Part shown: positions 1-8,107 of the stretch, piece by piece
How positions within the stretch are numbered: the first letter of the stretch is position 1
How the letters are laid out: every line of letters begins with the position of its first letter
NCBI RefSeq assembly: GCF_000380965.1
Contig: NZ_KB905569.1
Span: forward strand, 17,557-81,556
Reading direction: 5' to 3'
DNA length: 64,000 nt
DNA from: Paenibacillus ginsengihumi DSM 21568
Lineage (GTDB): Bacteria; Bacillota; Bacilli; Paenibacillales; NBRC-103111
The notes under the pieces: model-generated
The model's input: only the letters and a program-made list of their open reading frames with translations
Database searches by the model: none
What the model was told of the DNA's origin: nothing
Position numbers and translations under genes: made by a program

Positions 1-242
1 AGGATTGCTGCGGCTTCGGCGGCACGTTCGCCGTGAAGATGGCGGATATGTCGGAGGCGATGGTATGCGAGAAGGTAGCCAACGTATGCGCGACGAACGC
101 GTCGGTGCTCGTCGGCACCGATATGGGCTGTCTGATGAACATTGACGGCCGATTGAACAAAGAGAACAAGCCGATGCGCGTCATGCATATTGCACAGCTG
201 CTGGAGGAAGGGGTGAAGCGCGGTGAGCGGACAGGCGATTGA
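1..242 (+). CDS. lutA: LutA C-terminal end (lactate utilization Fe-S protein), partial
   Basis: This is the 3' end of a gene that begins before the window; the reading frame starts at base 3. The visible 79 residues open with the Cys-Cys-Gly motif typical of the CCG (cysteine-rich) domain of LutA/GlcF-type proteins and continue through a conserved region containing VGTDMGCLMNI, then stop. LutA is one of three cytoplasmic proteins (LutA, LutB, LutC) that oxidise L-lactate to pyruvate in Bacillus-type bacteria. It overlaps the start of lutB by 20 bases, as expected for a translationally coupled lutABC operon. The promoter and N-terminus lie outside the window. Confidence 0.9.
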   Translation, partial: DCCGFGGTFAVKMADMSEAMVCEKVANVCATNASVLVGTDMGCLMNIDGRLNKENKPMRVMHIAQLLEEGVKRGERTGD

Positions 243-1716
243 TGAGAAGCAGCTGATCGGAACGGGGCTGAAAAAGCGTACGGAAGAAGCGCTGGCCAAT
301 GATTTCCTGCGCAAGGCCGTCGCCTTTACGACGGATAAGCTGCGCACGGGAAAACGGCAGGCGATGGACGATTTCGGCCATTGGGAGGAATGGCGGGAGA
401 GGGCCCGGGCCATCCGCAAGCATGTGGTCGAGAATCTGGATTATTATTTGACGCAGTTCTCCGACAACGTCGCCAAGACGGGCGGACATGTCTACTTCTG
501 CCAAAGCGGCGAAGAAGCGGTGCGGACGTTCCTGGACATTGCCGAGAAGCGGCGGGCGAAGCTCGTGGCGAAGGGCAAGTCGATGGTGTCCGAGGAGATT
601 CATTTGAACCACCGCCTGGAGGAGAAGGGGATCGAGGCGATCGAGACGGATCTTGGCGAATACATTTTGCAATTGGCCAAGGAAACGCCGTCTCATCTGA
701 TCATTCCCGCCATTCATAAGAACAAGCAGCAGATCGCCGATATTTTCTCCGCGGAGTCGGGCGAATCGTTCGCGCCGGAGACGAAGGTGCTTGCCGGCTA
801 CGCCCGCCAGCGGCTGCGGAATTATTTTCTGGAGGCGGACATCGGGCTGACCGGCTGCAATTTCGCCGTCGCCGAGTCGGGCTCGATCACGCTCGTCTCC
901 AACGAAGGCAACGGCCGGATGGTGAGCACGCTGCCGAAGTGCCATGTCGTCGTCATGGGCATGGAGCGGCTCGTCCCGTCCTACGACGATCTCGAGGTCG
1001 TGCTGAACATGCTGGCGCGCAGCGCGACAGGGCAGAAGCTGACGACCTATACGTCGATGATTACGGGGCCGCGCCGCGAGGGCGAGCTGGACGGGCCGGA
1101 GGAGCTGCATGTCATCGTGCTCGACAACGGCCGGTCGGCGCAGCTCGGCGACCCGGTATTCCAGGAGGTGCTGCACTGCATTCGCTGCGCGGCTTGTCTC
1201 AATGTCTGCCCGGTATACCGCCACGTCGGCGGCCATACGTACGGCAGCGTATACAGCGGCCCGATCGGCGCCGTGCTGACGCCTTTGCTGCAGCAGGACA
1301 TGAAGGAAGCGGGACAGCTCGCCTACGCCTCGAGCCTGTGCGGCGCCTGCTACGAGGCGTGCCCGGTGAAAATTCCGCTGCATGACATGCTTGTGCAGCT
1401 GCGGGCGCGCAAGGTGAAGCTCGGGCTGACGCCGCTGGCGGAACGGGTGGCGTTCAAGACGTATCAGACCGCCTTCGGCAACGTCACGCTGTACCGCATG
1501 GCGGCCAAATCGGTTTATTATTTGCAAAAGCCGCTCATTCGCAAAGGCTATATCAAGCAGGGGATCGGGCCGCTCGCCGGCTGGACGCAGTCGCGCTTTT
1601 TGCCGATGAAGCCGAAGAAGAGCTTCCGCGAACGGTGGGAGGAGCTTCAGCGCGAGCTGAAGGCGCAGGGCCGACCGGGATCGGGCGCATCTGCTCAAGG
1701 AGGTGACCGGGCATGA
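223..1716 (+). CDS. lutB: LutB, lactate utilization iron-sulfur protein
   Basis: LutB is the LUD-domain ferredoxin-like subunit of the L-lactate oxidising LutABC system. The 497-residue protein has an N-terminal LUD (DUF162) domain up to about residue 300, containing AVAESGSITLVSNEGNGRM. Two 4Fe-4S clusters follow: C319, C322, C325, C329 in CIRCAACLNVCP and C373, C376, C380 in CGACYEACP. It starts with GTG after GGAGGAAGGGG inside lutA and ends with a 4-base overlap with lutC, so the three genes are coupled. Length and motif order match the family. The neighbourhood suggests the lactate may come from sugar breakdown encoded just downstream. Confidence 0.95.
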   Translation: MSGQAIDEKQLIGTGLKKRTEEALANDFLRKAVAFTTDKLRTGKRQAMDDFGHWEEWRERARAIRKHVVENLDYYLTQFSDNVAKTGGHVYFCQSGEEAVRTFLDIAEKRRAKLVAKGKSMVSEEIHLNHRLEEKGIEAIETDLGEYILQLAKETPSHLIIPAIHKNKQQIADIFSAESGESFAPETKVLAGYARQRLRNYFLEADIGLTGCNFAVAESGSITLVSNEGNGRMVSTLPKCHVVVMGMERLVPSYDDLEVVLNMLARSATGQKLTTYTSMITGPRREGELDGPEELHVIVLDNGRSAQLGDPVFQEVLHCIRCAACLNVCPVYRHVGGHTYGSVYSGPIGAVLTPLLQQDMKEAGQLAYASSLCGACYEACPVKIPLHDMLVQLRARKVKLGLTPLAERVAFKTYQTAFGNVTLYRMAAKSVYYLQKPLIRKGYIKQGIGPLAGWTQSRFLPMKPKKSFRERWEELQRELKAQGRPGSGASAQGGDRA

Positions 1717-2510
1717 GTCAAGGAACGATTCGCGGCCGCGAGGCGTTCATCGCCAACCTCTCGTCAAGGCTCGGCCGCCAAGGGCCGCCAGCGGAAGCGC
1801 CGCGGCACCCTTATCGCGGAGTGCCCGATTTTTATAAGGAGATCGAACGGACGACGGAAGAGAAGATCGAATGGTTCGTGAACAGCTGGGAAGCGTTGAC
1901 CGGCAAGACGCTGATCGTCGACGAGGCCGAGGCTCCGGCGCGGGTCGCGGAATGGCTCGTGGAGATAGCGAAGGAGCTTGGCGTGAAGAACGTCTCCCGC
2001 TGGGAGCATGAAGGGCTCAAGGCGCTCGGCCTGGACGCGGCGCTGCAAGCTGCCGGCATCGGCGTCGTGCCGTGGGTGCCGGTGGAAGAGGAGGGCGGCG
2101 CTAACGCCGGCTCCGCCGCCGGGGAAGCGGCCGCCTCGCAGGAAGCCGACAGCTCGAACTGGGCGAAGCGCAGCGAGCTGCTGAAGCGGACCGAGCGCTG
2201 CGAGCTCGGCATCGTCTGGCCGGATTACGCCGTGGCCAATACCGGCACGCTCGTGCTGCAGTGCTCCCCGCAGCGGGGGCGTTCCGTCAGCCTGCTGACG
2301 TCGATCCTGTTCGCCGTGTTCCGCGCGGATCAGCTGGTGAACCGGATGGGCGAGGCATTCGCTGCCATCACGGCGGGCAAGCGGCATCCGCTGGACTATG
2401 CGTCGTCGCTGAACCTGATTACCGGCCCGAGCCGCAGCGCCGATATCGAGAACGATCTTACGATCGGCATTCACGGTCCGGGCAAGGTGTATGCGGTGAT
2501 TATCAAGTAA
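1713..2510 (+). CDS. lutC: LutC, lactate utilization protein C
   Basis: LutC is the LUD-domain subunit of the LutABC lactate oxidation complex. The 265-residue protein shows an N-terminal region (RGREAFIANLSSRLGR) and a C-terminal LUD domain with VWPDYAVANTGTLVLQCSP and ITGPSRSADIENDLTIGIHGPG, the usual LutC/YkgG ending. The ATG overlaps the lutB stop and sits after AAGGAGGTGA. A low-complexity insert rich in Gly/Ala/Ser (around residues 125-150) separates the two parts and is probably a linker. A clear terminator follows about 20 bases after the stop, so lutC closes the operon. Confidence 0.93.
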   Translation: MSQGTIRGREAFIANLSSRLGRQGPPAEAPRHPYRGVPDFYKEIERTTEEKIEWFVNSWEALTGKTLIVDEAEAPARVAEWLVEIAKELGVKNVSRWEHEGLKALGLDAALQAAGIGVVPWVPVEEEGGANAGSAAGEAAASQEADSSNWAKRSELLKRTERCELGIVWPDYAVANTGTLVLQCSPQRGRSVSLLTSILFAVFRADQLVNRMGEAFAAITAGKRHPLDYASSLNLITGPSRSADIENDLTIGIHGPGKVYAVIIK

Positions 2511-2531
2511 ACGAGCTTAAGGCGTGGCAGA

Positions 2532-2566
2532 AAAGAACGATCGGTGCTCCGGTCGTTCTTTTTTCA
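2532..2566 (+). terminator. Rho-independent terminator of lutABC
   Basis: A 13-bp stem (AAAGAACGATCGG pairing with CCGGTCGTTCTTT, one G-T pair) with a four-base loop TGCT runs directly into a T tract. It lies about 20 bases after the lutC stop. Confidence 0.88.
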
Positions 2567-2889
2567 TATGTTGGAAATTTTATGACCTGCGGCTCGTTTC
2601 TGGAATCGCTGCCAAGGCGGAGTGCTTGCGTTACGTTCTCTGCAAATGATCGTCTTTCAGCAAACGATCGTCGCTGGCATTCGCAATCGGCGGAACCGGG
2701 CTGCCGGGAATGGATTGCGCGTTTTGCTGCCTCTCGTTGCAAGTCTCTTGTTTTGCTAGCCGCGGGCTCACGTTTGGCCGGGCAGACCTTAAGTTAACGA
2801 TAGCCACAGTGCTTATTTCCCTCGAAACGCTCGATTGGAAATTGTAACGCAAGTGAGCAGCCTTATTCGGCATTTTGGGGTACCGATTC

Positions 2890-2977
2890 AGCGTTTTTGA
2901 CAAAATAGCGTTACCTAGTTGCGTTACATTTTAAAAAGGCAGCGTTTCAGCAAAATAGCGTTTGTCACTTGCGTTAG
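2890..2977. repeat. Two degenerate ~50-bp direct repeats in the lutC-iclR gap
   Basis: Two neighbouring copies share AGCGTTT, then CAAAATAGCGTT, then TTGCGTTA, with the second starting at 2941. The reverse complement (TAACGCAAGTGA) occurs at about 2845. No gene is visible in this part of the 1.2 kb gap between lutC and the IclR gene. The function is unknown. Confidence 0.6.
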
Positions 2978-3043
2978 AGATGAGAGTGCGGCTCACAGCT
3001 CGCTTGCAGCCCTCGGTTAATGGCAATCGGTAGCCTGACGAAT

Positions 3044-3175
3044 CTTGCCGGGTGAACGCCGTTCTCTTGCCGGGTGAGCACCGTCCTCTTGCCGGGTGAA
3101 CGCCGTCTTCTTGCCGGGTGAGCACCGTCCTCTTGCTGGGTGAACGCCGTTTTCTTGCCGGGTGAGCAATGTCCC
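3044..3175. repeat. 22-bp tandem repeat, six copies in an alternating A/B pattern
   Basis: Six consecutive 22-bp units begin CTTGCCGGGTGA (one has CTTGCTGGGTGA). They alternate between a form with ACGCCGT and a form with GCACCGT, so the real period is 44 bp repeated three times; the last unit decays after GCA. There are no spacers, so it is a minisatellite and not a CRISPR array. It lies in a gene-free stretch between lutC and the IclR gene. Confidence 0.9.
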
Positions 3176-3188
3176 GCTCCCCGGGCGT

Positions 3189-3385
3189 TGCGGCAAATGT
3201 TGCATTTTTTACAACAAGTACAAGGGGGTGAGCCGCATCTGCAGGTCAATCATGTATAAAATGCAACATTTCAGGCATATTTCCTCGATTTGAAGCCGAT
3301 TGATCCCAAATTATTGCACGAAATACAACAATGCTCTCTCCTTTCGGGGAAAGGTGGGGAAAATATTGTATTTTCTGCAGGATTC
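3189..3385. repeat. Dispersed ~195-bp palindromic intergenic repeat, copy 1
   Basis: The segment carries several forms of a TGTTGCATTTT..ACAACA motif in both orientations, with GATTTGAAGCCGATTGATCCC between them, and ends in GGAAAATATTGTATTTTCTGCAGGAT (read in parts). The same order of motifs, in the same orientation, occurs at 24575-24775. It is intergenic and non-coding. It could be a mobile repeat or a structured RNA/protein-binding element. Confidence 0.7.
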
Positions 3386-3455
3386 ATCTCCATCGTCGGC
3401 TGAGCACGGTGAAACTGAGGAGGCCGCGGCCTTCCGGTCACATCCGGCCTTGCCG

Positions 3456-3568
3456 AGCGGCTCTGCCTAGCTCCGCAGCCAAGCCGTCCAGCTGTCCAGC
3501 CTTGCCGCGAGCGGCTCTGCCTAGCTCCGCAGCCAAGCCGTCCAGCTGTCCAGCCTTGCCGCGAGCGG
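3456..3568. repeat. 54-bp perfect tandem duplication
   Basis: Two identical 54-bp units (3456-3509 and 3510-3563) start AGCGGCTCTGCCTAGCTCCG and end CAGCCTTGCCGCG. The first five bases of a third copy follow. Exact identity suggests a recent or slippage-maintained duplication. No convincing gene covers it. Confidence 0.92.
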
Positions 3569-3629
3569 CGGTTCGCGTTTGGCCCTCGCCTCTCCGCTTG
3601 TCCGCTGGGCTCCCCTGGAAATTTCATGG

Positions 3630-3659
3630 TTGACACCTTCGAAAAGCGGGTGCTACTAT
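3630..3659 (+). promoter_or_regulatory. Sigma-A promoter of the IclR-family gene
   Basis: A perfect -35 TTGACA (3630-3635) is followed after 18 bases by TACTAT (3654-3659) preceded by TG two bases upstream, an extended -10. It is about 55 bases before the IclR start codon. Confidence 0.75.
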
Positions 3660-3675
3660 AAAAATGTCGAAATAA

Positions 3676-3689
3676 AAAACCAAGGTTTT
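3676..3689. promoter_or_regulatory. Inverted repeat, possible autoregulatory operator of the IclR gene
   Basis: AAAACC and GGTTTT (2-base centre) lie just downstream of the predicted transcription start, and a related half-site AAACCATTGG follows by 3698-3706. IclR proteins often bind palindromes over their own promoter. The assignment is by position only. Confidence 0.4.
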
Positions 3690-3713
3690 ATATACTAAAC
3701 CATTGGAGGGCGC

Positions 3714-4475
3714 ATGGAGAAGAAATACTGGGTTCCGGCGTTGGAGAAAGCGAACGACGTGCTGCAAGCGATCGCCGAATCGCCTTCTGCGCTGAAGCTG
3801 ATTGATCTGTCCAAGCGTCTCGGCATTAACAAGAGCTCCATGTTCTCTTTGCTGGCCACGATGGAAACGCTCCATTGGGTGACGAAGGAATCGGACGGCA
3901 CGTATTCTCTCGGGTCGCGGATCGGCTCCTTTGGAAACGCTTTTTTCAAGCAGTTTTCCTTGATCGAACGGTTCCACAAGGAAGCGTCGGTGACGAAGCA
4001 CGCCATTCAGGAGACGATTCAGCTTGCCAAGCTGGAGGGCGGCGAAGTGCTGTATCTCGCCAAGGAAGAGATGCCGTCTCCGGTCCGCCTGGCGACCGAG
4101 CCGGGCAAGAAGCTGCCGGCCTACGCTACCGCGCTGGGCAAAGCGATGCTCGCCTGGCTCGATGACGAGGCTTTCGCCGCCGCGCTCCCCGACGAAGAGC
4201 TGGGGCCGGCGCTGACTGCCCATACGGTAAGAAGCCGGCGCGAGCTGCAGGCGCAGCTGGCTGAAGTGCGCGAGCGCGGGGTCGCGTTCGACCTGCAGGA
4301 GGCCGTTATGGGCTTTTGCTGCGTGGCCGCCCCGGTTCGCGATGCCGGGGGACGAGTTGTCGCCGCGATCAGCTGCTCGATGTTCCAGCATGAATGGGAG
4401 GCCAAGAAAAGGCAGGCGCAGGAGGCGATCTGCGGTTTGGCGAAGCGGCTGTCCCAAGAGACGGATATCGCTTGA
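3714..4475 (+). CDS. IclR-family transcriptional regulator
   Basis: The 253-residue protein has an N-terminal winged helix-turn-helix (about residues 8-70, with LSKRLGINKSSMFSLLATME) and a C-terminal IclR effector domain, marked by LPAYATALGKAMLAW, GVAFDLQEAVMGFCCVAAPV and the closing AISCSMF. Length and architecture are normal for IclR. GGAGGG precedes the ATG. It is the first gene of a run of sugar-acid catabolic genes on the same strand and is the likely pathway regulator, sensing a pathway acid or intermediate; its effector cannot be read from sequence. Confidence 0.9.
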   Translation: MEKKYWVPALEKANDVLQAIAESPSALKLIDLSKRLGINKSSMFSLLATMETLHWVTKESDGTYSLGSRIGSFGNAFFKQFSLIERFHKEASVTKHAIQETIQLAKLEGGEVLYLAKEEMPSPVRLATEPGKKLPAYATALGKAMLAWLDDEAFAAALPDEELGPALTAHTVRSRRELQAQLAEVRERGVAFDLQEAVMGFCCVAAPVRDAGGRVVAAISCSMFQHEWEAKKRQAQEAICGLAKRLSQETDIA

Positions 4476-4527
4476 TGCCAGGGACGATTTCGTTCGGACA
4501 CTAACGACGATGAAGGAAGTGGATGGA

Positions 4528-5301
4528 ATGAGATTGAAGGACAAAGTTATTCTGATCACGGGCTCCGGCTCCGGGATCGGCAAAGCGACCGCGCTGTTGT
4601 TCGCCAAGGAAGGGGCGGCGGTGGTCGTCAACGATCTGATCGAGGAGAAAGGGCAGGAGACAGTCCGGGAAATCCGCGAGTCCGGCGGTCAGGCTGTGTT
4701 CGTTCAGGCCGACGTGACCGACTCTGCCTCGGTCAAGGCGATGACGGAGACGGTGATCGGCCAGTTCGGCCGCGTCGACGTCCTGTTCAACAATGCCGGC
4801 GTCAGCGGCGTCGGCGCGATCCACGAGGTCGATGAGGACGCCTGGGACCGCGTCATTCGCATCAATATTCGCGGCGTTTTTCTGCCATCCAAGCACATTC
4901 TGCCTTATATGATGGAGCGCAAGCAGGGCACGATCATCAATATGTCGTCGTGCATCGCCGAGATCGGCCTGGCCCGCCGCGCGTCGTATTCCGCGACCAA
5001 AGGCGCGGTGCTCGCGCTGACCAAATCGATGCAGGTCGATTACGCGCCTTACAACATTCGCGTGAACGCGCTGCTGCCGGGGACGATCCTGACGCCGTTC
5101 GTGGAAAATTATTTGCGCACGTCGTACGACGATCCCGAGCAGGCGATTCAATCGATCAAATCCCGCCAACTGAGCGGCGAGCTCGGCCGTCCGGAGGATG
5201 TGGCCAAGGCCGCATTGTTCCTGGCGTCGGACGAGTCCAATTTTATGATGGGTTCACCGCTGTACGTCGACGGGGGCGTCGTGTTCGGCAAAAACGCCTG
5301 A
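4528..5301 (+). CDS. SDR-family oxidoreductase, probable sugar-acid or sugar dehydrogenase
   Basis: A classical short-chain dehydrogenase of 257 residues: cofactor motif TGSGSGIGKA (TGxxxGxG), NNAG, the catalytic Ser of NMSS and YSATK with catalytic Tyr and Lys, and DGG near the end. The ATG at 4528 (MRLKDKVILITG) follows AAGGAAGTGG; an in-frame ATG at 4510 is also possible. D40-type acidic residue after the second strand (VVND) suggests NAD. With the FAH hydrolase and UxaA-type dehydratase next to it, it could be a 2-keto-3-deoxy-sugar-acid 4-dehydrogenase or the sugar 1-dehydrogenase. The exact step is inferred from context. Confidence 0.85.
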   Translation: MRLKDKVILITGSGSGIGKATALLFAKEGAAVVVNDLIEEKGQETVREIRESGGQAVFVQADVTDSASVKAMTETVIGQFGRVDVLFNNAGVSGVGAIHEVDEDAWDRVIRINIRGVFLPSKHILPYMMERKQGTIINMSSCIAEIGLARRASYSATKGAVLALTKSMQVDYAPYNIRVNALLPGTILTPFVENYLRTSYDDPEQAIQSIKSRQLSGELGRPEDVAKAALFLASDESNFMMGSPLYVDGGVVFGKNA

Positions 5302-5509
5302 TCTTTAGGCAAAGTCCTATTCGGTTTGATGCAGATGAGCTGAATCAGCCGGCAAGCCGCAGGACCGGGCGGTTACCGCCGAGAAGCTGGCCGCGAGGCG
5401 CCGCTAATGCTGGAGGTTTTCAACGACGCACCGGAGGCTGGCAGACGGCTCAAGCGAGACTTAACTGAACCGCGCACATAAAGGAAAAACGAAAGGGGAC
5501 AGCATTTCT

Positions 5510-6415
5510 ATGAAACTGCTTACGATCATCGAGAACGGCGCATACGAGCTCGGCGTCAAAACCGACCGCGGGGTGCTGCACGTGCGCAAAGCGCTGCAGG
5601 CGACCGGGGCGAGCGGGGTGCCGCAGACGGTGCATGAAGTCATTGAGGGAGGCCAGGCGGCATTGTCAGCGCTGCAATCGTTCGCCGAGCAGGCGCTGTC
5701 CGCAGCCGGCAGCGACGCCTATGTGCTGGATGAAGCAGGCATTACCTACGGACCGTGCGTTACGCATCCGAACAAAATCATCTGCGTCGGCCTCAACTAC
5801 CGCAAGCACGCGGAAGAAACGAATGCGCCGATTCCGCAATACCCGATCCTGTTCAACAAATTCAACAACACGCTGACGGGCAACGGCCACGACGTTCCGC
5901 TTCCGGTCAAGGTGTCGAGCAAGGTCGACTATGAAGCGGAACTGGTTATCGTCATCGGGAAGAAGGCGAAATACGTGTCCAAGGAGCAGGCGCTGGATCA
6001 CGTATTCGGCTACTGCTGCGTCAACGATCTGTCCGCGCGCGATCTGCAGATGCGCACGCAGCAGTGGCTGCTCGGCAAATCGTGCGACGGCTTCAGCCCG
6101 CTTGGCCCTTATCTGGTGAGCGCTGACGAGGTGGGCGATCCGAACAATCTGGAAATTCGCTGCATCGTCAATGGCGAGGTGCGCCAAAACTCCAATACAT
6201 CGGATATGATCTTCCACTGCGATGAAATCGTAAGCTACATTTCCCAGCACATGACGCTTGAGCCGGGAGACATTATTTTGACCGGCACCCCGGAGGGAGT
6301 CGTGCTCGGACTGCCGGAAGAGAAGCAGGTATATCTCAAGGACGGCGACGTCGTCACGATCGAGATCGAGAAGCTCGGCTCTCTGACGAACCGCATGGTG
6401 AACGAGCGGGTCTAA
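5510..6415 (+). CDS. FAH-family hydrolase, probable 2,4-diketo-3-deoxy sugar-acid hydrolase
   Basis: The 301-residue protein belongs to the fumarylacetoacetate hydrolase superfamily: an N-terminal cap followed by the mixed-beta core with ICVGLNYRKHAEE, the metal-binding acidic segment KVDYEAELVIVIGK, GYCCVNDLSARDLQ and GDIILTGTPEGV. Some family members cleave 2,4-diketo-3-deoxy-L-fuconate or -rhamnonate to pyruvate and L-lactate. That fits here because dehydrogenases and a sugar-acid dehydratase surround it and lutABC lies upstream. It is cytoplasmic. Other FAH reactions (e.g. oxaloacetate decarboxylase-like or aromatic ring-cleavage products) are possible from sequence alone. The ATG is preceded by AAAGGGGAC. 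Confidence 0.85.
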   Translation: MKLLTIIENGAYELGVKTDRGVLHVRKALQATGASGVPQTVHEVIEGGQAALSALQSFAEQALSAAGSDAYVLDEAGITYGPCVTHPNKIICVGLNYRKHAEETNAPIPQYPILFNKFNNTLTGNGHDVPLPVKVSSKVDYEAELVIVIGKKAKYVSKEQALDHVFGYCCVNDLSARDLQMRTQQWLLGKSCDGFSPLGPYLVSADEVGDPNNLEIRCIVNGEVRQNSNTSDMIFHCDEIVSYISQHMTLEPGDIILTGTPEGVVLGLPEEKQVYLKDGDVVTIEIEKLGSLTNRMVNERV

Positions 6416-6452
6416 GCCTGACGCTGGATTCAACACGAGGAGGAACAACCTT

Positions 6453-6767
6453 ATGGCGGCACATATTACCTCCGGCGCGGATGCGCTCGTCATGGACGCG
6501 CGCGATCACGTTGCGACGGCGATCAAAGATTTGCAGGCAGGCGACCGCATCACTTACCGCCTGCAGGATCAGGTGCTCGAGCTGACGCTCGCCGACGCCA
6601 TTCCGTTCGGCCACAAGGTGGCGATCGGCCGCATCCCGGCAGGCACCGAGGTCCGCAAATACGGCGAAATCATCGGCCGGGCGACCGTCGATATCGCGGC
6701 CGGCCAGCACGTTCATGTGCATAACGTGGAAGGCATACGCGGCCGGGGCGACCAGGCGAGAGCGTAA
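6453..6767 (+). CDS. UxaA-family dehydratase, small (SAF-domain) subunit
   Basis: A 104-residue SAF-domain protein. The region with IPFGHKVAIGRI, VRKYGEIIG and VHVHNVEGIRGRGD is the N-terminal module of altronate/galactarate dehydratases, here a separate gene just ahead of the catalytic subunit (18-base gap). It probably forms a heteromeric dehydratase acting on an aldonic acid. A similar split UxaA-like pair occurs in the L-fucose locus of Campylobacter jejuni, as I recall it, which is the basis for suggesting L-fuconate. The related SuyA/SuyB sulfolactate lyase also uses this split design, so sulfolactate is a less likely alternative. Confidence 0.85.
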   Translation: MAAHITSGADALVMDARDHVATAIKDLQAGDRITYRLQDQVLELTLADAIPFGHKVAIGRIPAGTEVRKYGEIIGRATVDIAAGQHVHVHNVEGIRGRGDQARA

Positions 6768-6785
6768 CGAACAGGAGGCAACGAC

Positions 6786-7949
6786 ATGACGGCTCATATG
6801 ATGGGATACCGGAGGCCGAACGGCGACGTCGGCATACGCAATCATCTGTTGATTATTCCTACGGTTATTTGCGCCAATCAGGTGTGCAGCCGCATCGAGC
6901 AAATGGTGCCGAACACCGTGGCGATCCCGCACCAGCACGGCTGCAGCCAGATCGGCGCGGACAAGGACCGCACATTCGAGGTGCTCGCGGGCACCGGCCG
7001 CAACCCGAACGTCGGCGGCGTCATCATTATCAGCCTCGGCTGCGAGGTCGTCGACCCGCATGCGCTGGCGGAGGCGATTCGCCCGACCGGCAAGCTGATC
7101 GAGGTGTTCGACATTCAATCCGTCGGCGGGTCGGTCAAAGCGATTCAGCACGGCGCCGAGCTCGCCAGGAAAATGCGGGCACAGCTCGATGCGATGCAGC
7201 CGGAGCCGGTGCCGTTCAGCGAGCTGATCATCGGCGTCAAATGTGGCGGCTCCGACGCCACCAGCGGCCTGGCGTCCAACCCGGCGCTTGGCGCGGCGGC
7301 CGACACGCTGATCCGCCAGGGAGGCGGTGTCGTCATCGGCGAGACGACCGAAATTATCGGTGCGGAACATGTGCTCGCTTCGCGCTGCTCGACGCAGGAA
7401 ACGGCCGACAAGCTGTATCACATCGTCGACCGCTTCGAGAAGGAAGTGGAGCGGATGGGCGCGGACATGCGCGGGGGCAATCCGAGCCCCGGCAACATCG
7501 CCGGCGGCCTCACGACGATCGAGGAGAAATCGCTCGGCTGTATCAGCAAATGCGGCACCGCGCCGATTGAAGGCGTCATCGAGTACGCGGAGCGCATCCC
7601 GAAGCACGGCTTGTACTTTATGGACTCGCCGGGCAACGATATCGAATGCGTATCAGGCATGGCTGCGGGCGGCGCCCATCTCGTATGCTTCACGACCGGC
7701 CGCGGCACTCCGACAGGCTCGGCTGTCGTGCCGGTCATCAAGATTACCGGCAACAAGCGGATGTTCGAGCGAATGAGCGACAACATGGACGTCGATGTCA
7801 GCGATATGCTCGAAGGCACGCTGAGCCTCGAGGAGGCCGGCAGCGTCATTTGGCAAGAAATCGCTGAAGTGGCAGGCGGCAAGCTGACCAAAGCGGAAAT
7901 ATTGGGGCATACGGAATTCAGCATCAACCGGATTGGACCGAGCTTATAA
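6786..7949 (+). CDS. UxaA-family dehydratase, large subunit
   Basis: The 387-residue protein matches the C-terminal catalytic part of D-altronate/D-galactarate dehydratases: GYRRPNGDVGIRNHLLIIP at the start, GCSQIG, VKCGGSDATSGLASNPALG, GGLTTIEEKSLGCISKCG and CFTTGRGTPTGS. Conserved Cys residues are candidates for binding the metal or Fe-S centre used by this family. It dehydrates an aldonic acid to a 2-keto-3-deoxy acid together with the SAF subunit. RBS AGGAGG precedes the ATG. Context points to a 6-deoxy aldonate (L-fuconate or L-rhamnonate) but altronate, galactarate or sulfolactate cannot be excluded. Confidence 0.88.
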   Translation: MTAHMMGYRRPNGDVGIRNHLLIIPTVICANQVCSRIEQMVPNTVAIPHQHGCSQIGADKDRTFEVLAGTGRNPNVGGVIIISLGCEVVDPHALAEAIRPTGKLIEVFDIQSVGGSVKAIQHGAELARKMRAQLDAMQPEPVPFSELIIGVKCGGSDATSGLASNPALGAAADTLIRQGGGVVIGETTEIIGAEHVLASRCSTQETADKLYHIVDRFEKEVERMGADMRGGNPSPGNIAGGLTTIEEKSLGCISKCGTAPIEGVIEYAERIPKHGLYFMDSPGNDIECVSGMAAGGAHLVCFTTGRGTPTGSAVVPVIKITGNKRMFERMSDNMDVDVSDMLEGTLSLEEAGSVIWQEIAEVAGGKLTKAEILGHTEFSINRIGPSL

Positions 7950-8107
7950 CAGCTGTCCGGCAATGGGGCAGGAAGCGCCGCATTCCGCCTGGCAGGCGGG
8001 CGCGCTGGATAGCCTAGTGCGATTTTGCGGGAACGCCCTTTGACCGGGAATTTGGGGAATCGGCGGCTTCCGCTCCATTGAAGCGAACCAAGAGGAGGAA
8101 ACAAGCT

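Noticed and set aside
181..1698. Long minus-strand frame opposite lutB (and similar long antisense frames opposite the GH95, GH3, sulfatase and SufB genes)
   Set aside because: High GC creates long antisense frames; these lack ribosome-binding sites and family motifs, and the sense genes are certain.
3044..3175. CRISPR-like array
   Set aside because: The 22-bp units are contiguous with no unique spacers, and no cas genes are nearby.
2974..3249. Minus-strand frames encoding repeated HPARGRCSPGKR-like peptides
   Set aside because: They only reflect the 22-bp repeat read in three frames; no ribosome-binding site or known family.
6453..7949. SuyAB sulfolactate sulfo-lyase
   Set aside because: The split SAF/UxaA layout also fits SuyAB, but the SDR, FAH and lutABC neighbours favour a sugar-acid dehydratase; kept only as an alternative.
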